Below are positions 10,901 to 22,107 of a stretch of DNA of 64,000 nt, piece after piece. Every line of letters begins with the position of its first letter. The stretch's first letter is position 1. A program made the position numbers and the translations under genes. The stretch spans positions 248,001 through 312,000 of the forward strand of contig JAAVVG010000021.1 of the NCBI GenBank assembly GCA_012976225.1, given 5' to 3'. This stretch comes from Golubevia sp. BC0850. Taxonomy: Eukaryota > Basidiomycota > Exobasidiomycetes > Golubeviales > Golubeviaceae. Below the pieces are notes generated by a model. That model was not told the DNA's origin and searched no databases. It saw only the letters and a program-made list of their open reading frames with translations.

Positions 10901-13558
10901 TATTCTGCCAGGTAAGACGCATTTTCCAAGAAGCGGTCTACACAATTTGCATTTTATACCTTGAAGAAGACTTTTTTTTTCAGAACGACGCTGACAAATT
11001 TCCTTTCTTTCTGGACCTCTTCTCGCCTGCTCGTTTCATTTCTAGGTCGCATCTACCAGATCATCTACTCCATCACTTTGTCCGATCTCACTGCTACCAT
11101 CTTGGATCCAAACTCAAGCTATGACTTCCCAACCTCAAGTAAGTTTTCAATCACGGTCACCGCACTCATCTCCTCGCCTCGCCTCGCCTCGCCTCACCTC
11201 TCTTCTCCTTTCATCTCCTCTCCTCCTATCCCAAACAGACAATCGTTCGGTCGCAGTCTTCAGCAATCCGTTCGGATTCGATCTACAGCCTATTGAAGCT
11301 GGTCCATCGATCACGATTACCTACGAGAACGTGGATGCGGCTCAGTTGGATCTTCCACTCGCTCCAGTAGAAGCTGGGACTTCAAACGGCCCAACCAACT
11401 TCCAAGACTTGATCTTAAGCTTCAAGAACAAGGTCCTTCACGCTTTGGATCACGGAGCGTTCCAAAGATTCTTGGCCAAGCTGACCGATACGGAAGACGT
11501 CAAGTTTGGACTCAAGGGAGACACCTCGGTCGTCGCCAGAACCATCATTGGAGATATCCCTTTGACTGGAATCCCATTCAACGTGTCTTCAGAGCTCACT
11601 GGAATCAACTCGTTCAACCACGAAGCCAAGGTTAGCGACGTCGAAGTCAAGAGGGCAACAAACCAATACGTTGAAATACCTGCCGTCGTCACACTAGAGA
11701 ACCCAAGTGGTGAGTTTAAATCTCTTTCTATTTGCTTTGATTAGAGAGGTGGGAGCTCCTGCTGTCCTGGAATTTGTTTCTCATCATCCTCTCCTCTCCT
11801 CTCCTCTCCTCTCCTCCCAAAAAAGACGTCACTCTCTTCACGAGCGACATCTCTCTCCCTGTGCTATACCAGAACTACGAGGTTGGAAGAGCTATCATCC
11901 CTGATCTTGGCCTCATTCCAGGAACCAACGTTATCGACACTCTAGTCAGGTATATGCCAGCGGACGCCAACTCTACGGTAGCTCAAGATCTGTTGACCAA
12001 GTACCTTCAACCTCCTGGAGGCACCACTGGAACTCAAGACGCTAGCGTTGTAATCGATGGATCTTCCAAAGCGAATCCAGCTGCTCTCTCTCCGTACGAT
12101 TCTATCAACCCTGCTCTCGAAGGGGTCACGATCAGAGCTGTTCTGAACGGAATCGGAACTCGTATCGTCGATTCCGTTGCCGTTTTCATTGACCTTACTC
12201 AAATCTGCGCGTGAGTATCAAGGAAAGAGGCTGGCGAGAAAACAGATTTCAGCGTGACCTCTCTACTTCTCGGGTGAACAAGCGAGCTTGAAGCTCGGAG
12301 CTGACTCTCTTCTTCTCATTCCTGTAGTGGAGCAGGTGGAAATCCAGAAGTTCAGGCAGAAATTACAGCTCACAACGACTTGGTGAGTGGTCAAAAGAGC
12401 GAAGATTCCGCAGACGATCGTCACGAACTCACCAAGCCCCTTCCCCCCCCCCCTCAAAAAATATAATCTCAGCCTCTGGAAGTCGCCTTGGTGAAAGTAG
12501 ACGGTACGATTCAGAAGACTGGATACAACGGTTCGCCTCCTTACGCTACAGTCGAATACACGTTCGATCCGCTCTTCGTCCTACCCGCTGCCTCTTCCAC
12601 CGGAAATCCGAATGGACAACACACGACTCAAAGAGTTCCTCACATTCTTTTGCCTCGTGGTCTTCTTCCTTCTTTGGATATTCTAGGAAAGAACACTGAT
12701 ATCTACTTGTTGATCGTAGCAAGAGTCGGAGGAGATGGAGGTGAGTCATTTCTCCCTTTCCAAAATCGTGCGCTTCTGGTCAACTGAACCCCTTCTGCTT
12801 CCTCTTGGCTTCTTATAGGTTACACAATTCCAGGATTGCACTACCAGGAGATTGACGTTCCAACTCAATACACTATTTCTCTCTTCAACGAAACTCTTAC
12901 TGGTGAGTAGTAGATGGATGAGAGTAAGATGAAGTGAACATCGAACGCCCTTGCGCGAGATTCTTGACTGACATCTAGATCGGCTTTTCCTTCCCTTTCC
13001 CCCTCAGATGTCGTCGACTTGGGAGTTGTTCTCGACCTCCTCAACGGTCAACTACTCAGCAACGGCTTGGACGGAGTTGTCAATATCCTCAAGTGTCTTC
13101 TGCCGGATGCTCCTGGGAGTGGAAGCCAGAATTCCGGGCTCCTCGGAGGATTGAAAGACACGCTCTGCTCCATCTCAGGAACCACATCCACTGGTCTTCT
13201 CGGTGGTATCTTGGGCTCGGTTCCAGGGCTAGGACCGGCATTGAACTCTCTAGGTTGCCCTGCCAAATCGGAAAGCTCTACTGTGACCTCTGCAACTTCG
13301 TCAACGCCTTCTGCCAGCAACCCGGTCGATACTTTAACCCAAGCTGGAGCTAGTGTAGCAAGCTCGATTCTATCAAGTGCCGTTGGAGCTGCTACTGGTA
13401 TTCTGGGTGGAGTGGGCGACGTTTTGGGACTCGGTGGAGGCGACAGATCTGCCAGTTCGGCTGCTTCTAGCACCAACGTGGCACAGGACAACTCGACCGC
13501 TGAAGGAAGTAAAAGGTCAGAGCCAACTCCTGTAGCCAAAAGAGGAAGGGATCTATAA
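2477..13558 (+). CDS. Giant single-pass membrane protein with three repeat units (DUF3712/Tag1-like)
   Basis: Twenty-eight exons, all phase-consistent, give about 2564 residues: 2477-2731, 2987-3079, 3345-3500, 3583-3701, 3796-3880, 4311-4421, 4505-4871, 4973-5508, 5609-5829, 5914-6767, 6867-7760, 7863-8164, 8239-8353, 8439-8479, 8564-8844, 8955-9304, 9390-9551, 9690-9834, 9965-10094, 10201-10366, 10507-10911, 11046-11138, 11239-11709, 11826-12210, 12328-12382, 12473-12740, 12819-12902, 13008-13558. A basic cytosolic N terminus is followed by one membrane segment (residues ~58-81). The rest is beta-rich, with many N-x-S/T sites. A module is seen three times, near residues 169, 983 and 1740. 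It begins F-x-[EDK]-[FY]-x-x-[FY]-[LI], then NPSF-W, and later an 'NGxxxxWL' motif before a strand. This matches fungal DUF3712 proteins, the group I associate with yeast vacuolar Tag1; function is inferred. The tail is Gly/Ser-rich and ends near a KR pair. The first donor (GTTCGT) is weak; an in-phase alternative ends exon 1 at 2725. Confidence 0.8.
4888..4915 (+). repeat. (TC)n microsatellite in intron
   Basis: An uninterrupted TC dinucleotide run lies inside the intron 4872-4972 of the giant membrane-protein gene, in the region of the polypyrimidine tract. Confidence 0.95.
9841..9895 (+). repeat. Purine-rich AGAA tract in intron
   Basis: A degenerate GAAA/GACA repeat in intron 9835-9964. 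It is unusual here because most intron tracts on the coding strand are pyrimidine-rich. Confidence 0.7.
11172..11200 (+). repeat. (CCTCG)n pentanucleotide repeat in intron
   Basis: Five to six near-perfect CCTCG units lie in intron 11139-11238, followed by further CT-rich sequence before the AG at 11238. Confidence 0.9.
11788..11816 (+). repeat. (CTCTC)n pentanucleotide repeat in intron
   Basis: Perfect CTCTC-type repeats lie in intron 11710-11825, just before a purine-rich acceptor (AAAAAAG at 11825). The repeat probably serves as the pyrimidine tract. Confidence 0.9.
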
Positions 13559-14726
13559 GTCACAATCTTCAAGGTCTTCAACCTCTCTCTTCTCAATTGG
13601 GTTGAATCAAAAATAGTCATCTTTTATTCGCTTCTTCATTCTGACCCTCGATCCGGTCAAAAAATCAACTGCTCCAATTTTTGCTCTCCTTTTCCTTTAC
13701 TCTCTTCTCATATTTACCCGGACGGGGGAAGAGTCGACCAAACTCTCCTGCTTCTTCTCTCTCTCTCTCTCTCTTTGCTTCCTACCAATGCGTTTCAATT
13801 CATCTTTCTGGCTTTTGATTTTTCCACTCTCTTCGTACTCTTTTCGATATCCCATTTCGCCCCATTTGTATCTTTCTTGATCTCTCTCTTGTTTGATCAA
13901 CCACACTCATTTCGATGCTCTCTTTTGTTATCCATATTCAATTTTTTCTCTCGAATCGGATTTCTCTTCACTTGAATCTTGCGCTCACGTCTTGGAATTG
14001 ATGGTTAGTTTCAAGCCTCGCCATGGGTGATCATGTCAGTGAGTCTTAAGGGAGATTAGCCTCAAAATGGAACTTCACATCAATTTGTAGGAGATTCCAT
14101 CGACTAAACGTTTTCAATAGAGTATTTAAAACACGTAGGATTCACAGTAAGACTGATTTTCGGAGTCACGGAGCGTCTTTTTCAGATCTGAGAAGCACAT
14201 CCCTGTTGTTGACTCGGTTCGCCTGTAGCGCCAACCACCCGACCAAAATTAGTCACTGCGTCGAACACAAAGTTTACCGATCAAGCACGGATATGTGTTT
14301 CATCAGATCATAATTGAAGAGAAAAGAAAAGAGGAAAACAGAAAAGGAAATTAAATATTGCGTTTATGAGTTGTGATGAAAAAGAAAAAAACTAGAAAAT
14401 TGAGAGGCAGAGAGGACAGAAGATCAATCGTTCGTAAAACAAAGAGATGGCTAGAGAAGAGAATCGAAAGACAAAATCAGAAAAGAGACACGAAAAGAGA
14501 GAAAGTGAAATTAAGAGAAACGAAAAAAGGAGGGGGAGGTAATTGTTGATTTCTAAAGTTTCTATGAGTTGGAATCTATCGAAACGAGACAAGGGAATCT
14601 ATTACAAGGAACAAAATGATGACTTTCTATTTGGAGAGAATGAGAACGATAAATATTTGAATGAGAGGGAGAGGTGGAGAGGTGGAGAGGCAGAGAGACT
14701 TTGATCGTTCATTTTCTTCTTCACCT
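13559..14726. other. Convergent intergenic region
   Basis: This lies between the 3' ends of the giant gene (+) and CRE1 (-). It contains a (CT)n run at 13755-13774, T-rich stretches, and purine-rich sequence at 14320-14530 that would be a pyrimidine-rich 3' UTR on the minus strand. I see no gene or structured RNA. Confidence 0.6.
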
Positions 14727-17630
14727 TTAGGAATCAATTTGCATTCTATCATCGTCAACCTTTTTAACATCATTTTTAGGACTATTGGTCAAAGACCCAG
14801 AACCTTTCATTGGAGGAGGTAAAGGCTCTAAATGAAGAGCTTGATTCAAACTTGGTAAAACCTGATTTGAATGGTGACTTTGATGATGTTGAAGATGACT
14901 AGGAGAGAATTTAGAACCAAGACTAGATCCAAAACTTTGAATTGGAGAACCGTTTAAAGAAGTAGGTAAACTTGGAGGAGGTAATTGATGAATTGGAGTC
15001 ATACCTAGACCAGATTTTCTATTACTAGTGTTCCCTTGATGGTGTAATTGAGATTGTTGTTGCTGAGCTAATAACAATTGATGTTGAAGTTGCTGCTGCT
15101 TGAACAATTCTTGATTGGCGTAAATCATTTGAGAAGGGCCTAATGCGTGATGAGGAGAATTCTGAAGAGATGAAGTTGCAGTATTGGTTCCACTTGGTGT
15201 ATTTGAATTAGAAGTTGAACTATGATAATGGTGCTGAAGATAGTTCGTTCCACCTGAAGGACTAGTTGAAGGGCTTACACCTGCTACTTTTCTTCCTCTC
15301 TCTTCGCTCAGGTTCATTAGACTTGAGTTGTTGAGGTTCAAATGATGAGGTTGTTCGTGAAGAAGATTGCTCATGGGACCCTGTCTTGGACTTCCGTGAG
15401 GAGAGTTGGCTCGACTGACTGGAGCAGATCTTGACTGAGATCTAGCTTTATGATTGATATTGCCAAAAGATGAAGAAAGAGGGGGTGTTGGCATAGCTCT
15501 CTGAGTTGGTGAATGAACTGTAGATCTTGAACCTGAACCAGAAGAAGAAGAGGGACCAGTTTGACTTCCATCACTCAACAAATCATCGATTCTAACCCTT
15601 CTACCAGAATGCTGAGGCTCTTCAACTGAACCACCGTTCAAAGGATTTGGACTTGAAGAAAGATGATAACCACTTAAACTCATTGGAGACATTCTTGGTC
15701 TACCTCTACCAGAATTGAAACTGTGACTTCTAGCAAGCTTAGCTAACCCAGATATTTCAACTGGAGAAGTTGAAGCTGAGAAAGAACCGAGTTGACCTGT
15801 GATTGGAGGTAATTCTGCTGCTGGAGTAGCCGCCGTTGATCTTTCTCCCGAAGTTGTTGGAGGATGAATGCCATGAGATGAAGAAACCAAGGAAGTTAAC
15901 TGATGATGAGATCTCGCTCTTAAGCTTTCTGAAGGAGGTAAACCGTATGGATGAGATCTATGACGATGAGAGCCGTGATGGCCAATTCCTGGAAGATGAG
16001 AAGGTCCATGAAGATCTGATCCATGATTTGAACCTAGATGATGATGATGAGAAGCATGAGAGTAAGGAGGAGAACGTTCTTTGCTGCTAGTTCCACTACT
16101 TGTCAATTGTCTTAGAGTTGAATGATGATTGACGGGTGAACCAGGTCTTGAAGCTGGCCTCGAACCAGGTCTCGAAGTAGCTGGACTGTTGTTGTTTGAA
16201 GCTCCTACACTTGCTAACAGACTCATGTTCCTTAGAGGACCTAAAACTGGAGAACTAGATGGAGTCCAATCAGGTTTCATTCCACCTCTATAACCCTGTT
16301 GATGAACTCCAGAATGACCTCTACTCGTCGATTCCTCTCCAGCTTCACCATCTGAGAAATCTTCATTTGCTAGGCTTCTGTTCGGAGAGAATCTTGGAGA
16401 ATGCTCTGCTGAAGAAGGCATGCTACTTGCAGTTGATCCGTAACCTTGGTATGGACCGTAAGAATTGAGATGAGAAGAAGCACCAGCGTATTGACCACCG
16501 TTGAAAGCTCTAGAAGGATGAGACACGCCAGCTGGTAGATACCCTGAAGGAATTCCTGAAGATGATGAAGAAGGTTCCAGTGGAACTTGACCGCCGAGGT
16601 GACGAGATAGAGGCTGAAGAGCTGAACTGATTCTGGCATGGTATTTGTGATGACAATCTTCATGTTCACATCCTGGAGGTCTTTCACTTGCTGGAGACAA
16701 CCCATCTGGAGTTGAATAACCTGATCTAGAGCTTGAAGGATAGTGATGAAGAGATGAATTGGGAGAAGGATAATGATGACTTGAAGAGGAAGCGACTCTA
16801 CTTCCTTCTGCTCTCTTGATTTGAGATAGCTCATCACTTGCTAAACTTGCCAAAGCAGATATTTCTTCATTTCCGTTCCCTTTTCCATTTCCACCATCAG
16901 TTCCATCCATTGCGAAGTCATCGTTATCATCTGAATCACTTGCCTCTGAATCTTGATCTCCTCCCACCGTGAAGCTAGCTTGAGCCGTCTCCTTTCCCTT
17001 CTTTACTCCCTCCGTTTCCGACTTCTTGACCTTTGAAGATTGAGATTTTGAAGTTGAAGTATGATGAAGAGCAGCAGCTGCAGCGGCAGCAGCTTTTGCA
17101 GCCTTAGCAGAAATCTTCTTTGGATTGGTATGAATTCTAGCATGTCTTGTTAATTCATCTGATCTACTGAACTTCTTCTCACAACCTGGATGTTGACAAG
17201 CATGAGGTTTTTCTCCGGTATGAGTTCTAATATGCCTAGTTTGATGTTCTAATCGATAGAAAGCTCTTGGACACATGGTACATTTGTAAGGTCTTGGAAC
17301 TTCAGAACTGTCAGAAGTTGTAGAAGTCATTCTTGAAGGTTGAGTAATCTTTGAATTATTGCCTGCTGTTGTTGCTGAACCTGGTGGATTTACACTCATT
17401 TCTGAATCTGGAGGAGATTGATGGTGATAGAATTGAGGGTGGTGCTGAATTGAAAGAGGTTCAGAAATTGAAGGATGGTGATGGTAGAGTTGACGATGAA
17501 GTTGAGGTCGATTTAACGAAGATGTAAAGATTTCAGGTCTACCTGGAGGCAGATTTGGAATTGGAGGAGGTGTTAAAGGCATTTTTGAGAATAGATTTGA
17601 AGAGGAGGCAGGAAAGGAGGATGCCATCAT
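14727..17630 (-). CDS. CRE1: Carbon catabolite repressor, C2H2 zinc-finger (CreA/Mig1)
   Basis: Transcriptional repressor of alternative-carbon-source genes; acts in the nucleus on SYGGRG-type promoter sites (family knowledge). It is a single exon of 967 residues. Two C2H2 fingers lie at about residues 115-137 and 143-167, joined by the classical HTGEKPH linker. The recognition-helix regions [10 protein letters not shown] and [10 protein letters not shown] are hallmarks of CreA/Mig1. An Ala run follows (about 174-187). The rest is Ser/Pro/His-rich and disordered, with one Gln cluster, and there is a conserved-looking acidic patch after the fingers. It is longer than the ascomycete proteins (~400-500 residues), as basidiomycete versions tend to be. 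Two ATGs stand in tandem at the start; Met17 is a possible alternative. Whether glucose-dependent phosphorylation controls it cannot be seen here. Confidence 0.93.
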   Translation of the reverse strand: MMASSFPASSSNLFSKMPLTPPPIPNLPPGRPEIFTSSLNRPQLHRQLYHHHPSISEPLSIQHHPQFYHHQSPPDSEMSVNPPGSATTAGNNSKITQPSRMTSTTSDSSEVPRPYKCTMCPRAFYRLEHQTRHIRTHTGEKPHACQHPGCEKKFSRSDELTRHARIHTNPKKISAKAAKAAAAAAAALHHTSTSKSQSSKVKKSETEGVKKGKETAQASFTVGGDQDSEASDSDDNDDFAMDGTDGGNGKGNGNEEISALASLASDELSQIKRAEGSRVASSSSHHYPSPNSSLHHYPSSSRSGYSTPDGLSPASERPPGCEHEDCHHKYHARISSALQPLSRHLGGQVPLEPSSSSSGIPSGYLPAGVSHPSRAFNGGQYAGASSHLNSYGPYQGYGSTASSMPSSAEHSPRFSPNRSLANEDFSDGEAGEESTSRGHSGVHQQGYRGGMKPDWTPSSSPVLGPLRNMSLLASVGASNNNSPATSRPGSRPASRPGSPVNHHSTLRQLTSSGTSSKERSPPYSHASHHHHLGSNHGSDLHGPSHLPGIGHHGSHRHRSHPYGLPPSESLRARSHHQLTSLVSSSHGIHPPTTSGERSTAATPAAELPPITGQLGSFSASTSPVEISGLAKLARSHSFNSGRGRPRMSPMSLSGYHLSSSPNPLNGGSVEEPQHSGRRVRIDDLLSDGSQTGPSSSSGSGSRSTVHSPTQRAMPTPPLSSSFGNINHKARSQSRSAPVSRANSPHGSPRQGPMSNLLHEQPHHLNLNNSSLMNLSEERGRKVAGVSPSTSPSGGTNYLQHHYHSSTSNSNTPSGTNTATSSLQNSPHHALGPSQMIYANQELFKQQQLQHQLLLAQQQQSQLHHQGNTSNRKSGLGMTPIHQLPPPSLPTSLNGSPIQSFGSSLGSKFSPSHLQHHQSHHSNQVLPSLNQALHLEPLPPPMKGSGSLTNSPKNDVKKVDDDRMQIDS

Positions 17631-20168
17631 GAGGAGAGGGAGTGGTTGTGGGGAAAAGTTGAAAGTTGAGGACGAAATGTGGGGTCGAGGGTTGATTTTA
17701 AAGGAGGAAAAGAGGCAGATCGGGAGATAAGAAAAGGAGAATTTTGCTCAGTTGATTCAGAAAGGTTATTGAAGGGAAGCGGGGAGATCCAAGATAAGCT
17801 CAAGATAAGCAGATTCCCAAAGCAGAGGTTGGAGGGTCAAAACTCGACAACCTTAAAAGGAATATGAAGATGGTAGTGAAGAAAGAAACAATTCTTTCAA
17901 ACAAAACAAAAAGGTAGAAAGGAAAGAGAGGTCTTATCTGACCCGAGATCCCGGTTGACACCATCCGACGAAATGAAAAACTGTACAGTGACTCCACGTT
18001 TCGTACGTTAAGAATTTCGCTGACATGTGAACCTAGCCAGAACCGTCTTCTTTCTCCATTCATTGTGTTTTTCTCCGCTCATCTTTTCTGAATGTTCCTT
18101 CCTCGCTTTCAAGTTTCAGCGTGATTGGACCCAGCTGCTGCGAGCTGCGAGTGCTCCCGATTCCTTGTCCCACCCTCGGTATTCTCTTCTGCTACCCTCC
18201 GAACCTCCTTATGTATGCCTTCCCTCGCTTGTTCTGATTCTAGTACTCACCTGTGAATGGAGCTTTATCTGAGTTCGGAGTGTGAAGAGACTCGGGGCAG
18301 GGTTGTGTTCTAGATTAAGATCTGGAGATCTTGACGGATTGCACTGCGAAATGGAGATCGAGTTGCTGATGGAGTGGCTATGCACTTTCTTCCAAGGCTT
18401 GAACAAGAAGATTATGTAGGATAAGAAGGAGAGAGTAAAATGAAAGTATCAGAATAAGAAAAGGTATGGTTGAAGGTAAGAAGAAAGAGGTCAGAAGTTA
18501 CAATTGAGTTACCCAAGGCTATTCTCTGCTGCTCCTCGATTTCCTCCGTCCTCTCCCCACTTTCTTCCACCCTCCACTGTTGCTCTTTTCGATTCTACCT
18601 CCTCTTACCTTCGCTCTCTTCGACTTCTTAGATCTCCAATTCCACAGAGAGTGCAAGTGGACTTCAAAGGGGTAGTTAGATACAGAGGATCTGTTACATT
18701 GCTGTAGGTCCGTCTTCCCTATCAAGACCCCCCCCATGTCCTTTCCTTCCTCAAGAGCATTCCCCCGAAGTCTCTCCAAGACAGAAATAGAAATCGGAAC
18801 TTCGACCAAGTCTATCAACTCACCTAGACAAAAGCTATGTGGAACTCAAAAGTAGAAGGGCCTAAAGAGTTGAATAGGAGTGGACGAGGAAGATATAGAT
18901 TCGCAATAGCAAGAAGAGGGAGAAAGAGACCAGGAAGAAGTAATTCTTTCTTCGTTTATCAGAAGTAATCGAGTGGAGAAGAAAAAGGTATTGAAGGAAG
19001 TCCTCGTCCTCTGGCCTCAGTAAGGTAAGAGTGGGGGAGCGGAAAGAAGTTTCTGAGGAGAGATATGGCGCAAGATGTTGTCTTCTCTTTGAATTGATAG
19101 ACTTGGAAATCTATTAGTCCTTGGTTCTGATGAATTAGATGCGGGGGAGTAGACTGCAGGAGGAGATGGAAGAAGAAGAGATCTTGCAACGCAGAAGCGC
19201 AAAAACAGTACACCCGTTTTTGGAAGGGCAGGAGTTAATAGGAAAGGCGAAAATGCTCCGCTCTACTATTTCCTTGTTTTGGAGTTCTTTGGAGAAAATG
19301 AAGGAGGAGAGCCTGTTTCTTCCACGGCTGCTGAGTGGCAAACTTTGGATAGCAAACCCTCCGTTCCGACCCCTTGTTTGAGAAATGAGGCCTTGAGGCC
19401 TGAGGGGTGGAGCGATGACGAAGTATGCATTTGATTTTGAGGGGGTTTCCGTTTGGGTAGGTCCGAACTTGGAACTGTACGAGGGGGTCCATACGTCGAA
19501 ACATGCTTCTCAATGCTTCAACAAGAAGTTTGGGAAGATAAGACATTGGTGTGCTTGGTATTTGGTAACAAAGATCATCATTTTTGCTCTGTTTTAGCAG
19601 CAGAGAGTGAAAGAGAAGGAGGGAAGAAGAAGGGCAAGAATGTCGTTGAACAGGGGTTGCATTTTGAAGAACGCCTTCCCTGTGTACTATACGATGTGCT
19701 AATCTGAAAGAATTAATGAAATGATATGTGGCACTCGTATGACATCAAGCAAGTCGTTTGAGAGTCGAGCCCAACTGAAGGAAAGGTTCGACTTATTCCT
19801 ATGACGTCACTCGATGATTTTTGGGAGAGAGGCTGAGAGAAGCAAGGCGAGTCGAGAGGCAAGACGTCATGCTCCCAGGAGGGGAAGCTACCAAAGTGAG
19901 TGATGATATTTAATCGAAATCATCTCTCTAGAGCTTTCTTTAACCGGCCAAGAGGGAGGAGAGAAGGAGTGACGACGGTTTGAAATTGATCAAGATTTGC
20001 CAGTAGTTTTGTTGCAGCGCCCATCGGAGAGAGGGTCTTCTACAAGAAGGGAAGATCTTCTTCTTCTTCTTCTCTTCTTCCCACCAACCATTAGATTTAT
20101 CTATCCAATCCTTCTTTTCATCTACTTTATAACCACTTCCCACTACCCACCTTCTAACTCTACCAATA
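17631..20168. other. Long shared 5' region of CRE1 (-) and the aldo/keto reductase (+)
   Basis: 2.5 kb between divergent start codons, the longest non-coding stretch in the window. Several overlapping open frames of 60-100 codons around 18959-19707 lie on both strands. They show no family motif, consistent splice pattern or codon bias, so I do not call genes. A CRE-like palindrome and AT-rich boxes lie near the right end. A long 5' UTR for CRE1 is possible. Confidence 0.5.
19802..19869. promoter_or_regulatory. CRE-type (ATF/CREB) sites upstream of the aldo/keto reductase
   Basis: The perfect palindrome TGACGTCA is at 19802-19809 and a second ACGTCA core at 19864-19869, about 360 and 300 bp upstream of the reductase ATG. 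Such sites bind Atf1/Sko1-type bZIP factors, which drive oxidative and osmotic stress genes including aldo/keto reductases in fungi. Binding here is inferred. Confidence 0.45.
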
Positions 20169-22107
20169 ATGCCTGTGAGTTACCATTACCCAACAACCCA
20201 ACACCTTCTTCTCTCCTCACCTCCACCCCTTCAAACTCTAACCACTTCCCTTCTCTCCTTCTCCTTCCCTCCCTCCAGGCTAACGCTCGTGATGCTACCG
20301 CCATTGACTCTGGTTCCATGTCAGTCGAAGAGATGAAGGCCGCCGCTTCCCAAAAGTCTGCTGGTGCTTCTCAAAAGAAGTCTTCCGTCACTGACGAGAA
20401 GATCAAGCTCAACAACGGACAGTACAGCGAGTATCCTTTTCTCTCCCTTTTTTCTTTACTGTTTTCTCATTGCCTTGAATATCTGCTTGATCGCCTTGGG
20501 GAGTTTATCCCACAGAGTTTGGAAGTAGAACTCTCGCTCAACTATACCCCCTTCTCCTCTTCTCTTCGCTCTCCTTAGTTCCACAAGTCGCTCTAGGAGT
20601 CTACAAGGTGAGTTTCTCGATTTCTCGATACTTTCGTCTCATTAGTTTTCCCACTCTCTGCTTCAGGTTGGCTTACAGAGCTTTCCCTCCCTTCCTCCCT
20701 TTTTGTCCTCATTTCCTCCACCAGGCCCCAAACGACGGCTCCACTGAGAACGCCTGTAGAATCGCTTTCGAGGCCGGATACCGTCACATTGACTCTGGTT
20801 AGTATCCATGAAGTTCTGAAAAGGTGGGACAGGGGCGAAAAGCGGGAGGAGATTTGGGAGATGCAGAACGAGAAAGGGTTTGAACGAAGCAAATGGAAGG
20901 AGGTGGAAGTCCGGCTGGCCAACTTTCCTTTCGAGAGCCACCTACTCTCTTTGGAATTGTGATCATCCAATTTCACGAATACCATCTCCACATGTTCTAC
21001 TTCAGTGCTGTTGAGCCAAAAGTGGAGAGAACCACTGCCCAACAAAGCTCCTGAATCGCAAACTGATCTCCGCTTCCCTCCTCTTCTCACTCTATCCTAT
21101 AGCCGCTCGTTACCTCAACGAGGAGGCAGTCGGACGTGCCGTCAAGGACTACGTTGAGAAGTCTGGTGTTCCACGTTCTGAACTTTTCATCACCTCCAAG
21201 CTTTGGGATGCTGATCACGAGCGTGCTACTGAAGCCATCGAGGACTCTCTAAAGAAGCTACAATTGGACTACGTCGACCTTTACCTAATTCACTCCCCAG
21301 GTAACATGGGACCAGATGCCCGTATCAAGGCCTGGAAGGACCTTGAAGCTGCTGTCGATGCTGGAAAGATCAAGTCTATTGGAGTTTCAAACGTAAGTTC
21401 ACTCGTTGATGAGAGAGGGAAGTGAAGCTTTGACATGGAAATTCTGGGAACACCTTGGAGGAAATTCGAGAAAATCATAGACTGTATGCGCCAGAGAAAT
21501 GAAACTCATCTTCTCTCTTCTCTTGCCTACCCCAAACCCCACTTCTTCCTGCTCTCATCTTCTCTCTTCTTCTGTCCTACTCCAAACCCCATTTCATCCT
21601 GCTGTACAGTTCGATGTCGAAGACCTAGACCACCTCCTAGCTAACTGTCGTATCAAGCCAACCGTCAACCAAATCGAATCCCACCCATTCTTCGCACACG
21701 AGGAGCTACGTGAGGCCACCATCTCCCGTGGAATCCACGTTCAAGCTTACTCCCCAATGGCTCAAGGAGCTGCTTTAGAGAGACCCGAAATCAGAGCCAT
21801 CGCTGCTAAGCACAACAAGTCTACCGCTCAAGTCCTACTAAGATGGGGTCTTCAAATCGGAAACATCATCCTACCAAAGTCTCTAACCGAATCCAGAATC
21901 AAGGCTAACGCCGACATCTTTGACTTCGAGCTAGATGCTGATGATATGGAAGTTCTCAACGGATTGGACGAAGGTATGAAGATGGGAAAGCTTGGACCTG
22001 CTGGAACTTCTCAACCTCCTTCTCCAGGTGCTACCAGACCTGGATCAAGAAAGGGATCCCAATCAGGAGGAGTATCAGGTGGAAAGCTGACTATGTCTTC
22101 GAGCTAG
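20169..22107 (+). CDS. Aldo/keto reductase (AKR superfamily)
   Basis: NAD(P)H-dependent reduction of aldehydes and ketones in the cytosol. Six exons: 20169-20174, 20279-20426, 20579-20607, 20725-20797, 21103-21392, 21610-22107 (347 residues). The catalytic tetrad is intact: D84 and Y89 (HIDSAARY), K118 (TSKLW) and H149 (YLIHSP). The cofactor region LPKSLTESRI is also present. The first exon holds only ATG CCT. Intron 2 must use a GC donor (GCGAGT at 20427) to keep NGQY in frame with IPQVALGVY; no GT donor nearby gives that phase. Compared with typical AKRs (~300-320 residues) there is a ~42-residue polar N-terminal extension and a Ser/Gly/Pro-rich C-terminal tail of about 35 residues. The substrate is unknown; glycerol or xylose reductase-like roles are possible. 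Confidence 0.9.

Noticed and set aside
4888-11816. Short tandem repeats considered as CRISPR-like or satellite arrays
   Set aside because: Simple microsatellites within introns of a eukaryotic gene; there are no spacers.
13048-13620. 190-codon minus-strand open frame opposite the last exon of the giant gene
   Set aside because: Antisense shadow of a Gly/Ser/Ala-rich exon, with no independent support.
19235-19707. Overlapping open frames of 60-103 codons on both strands upstream of the reductase
   Set aside because: They overlap one another and show no motif, codon bias or splice logic.
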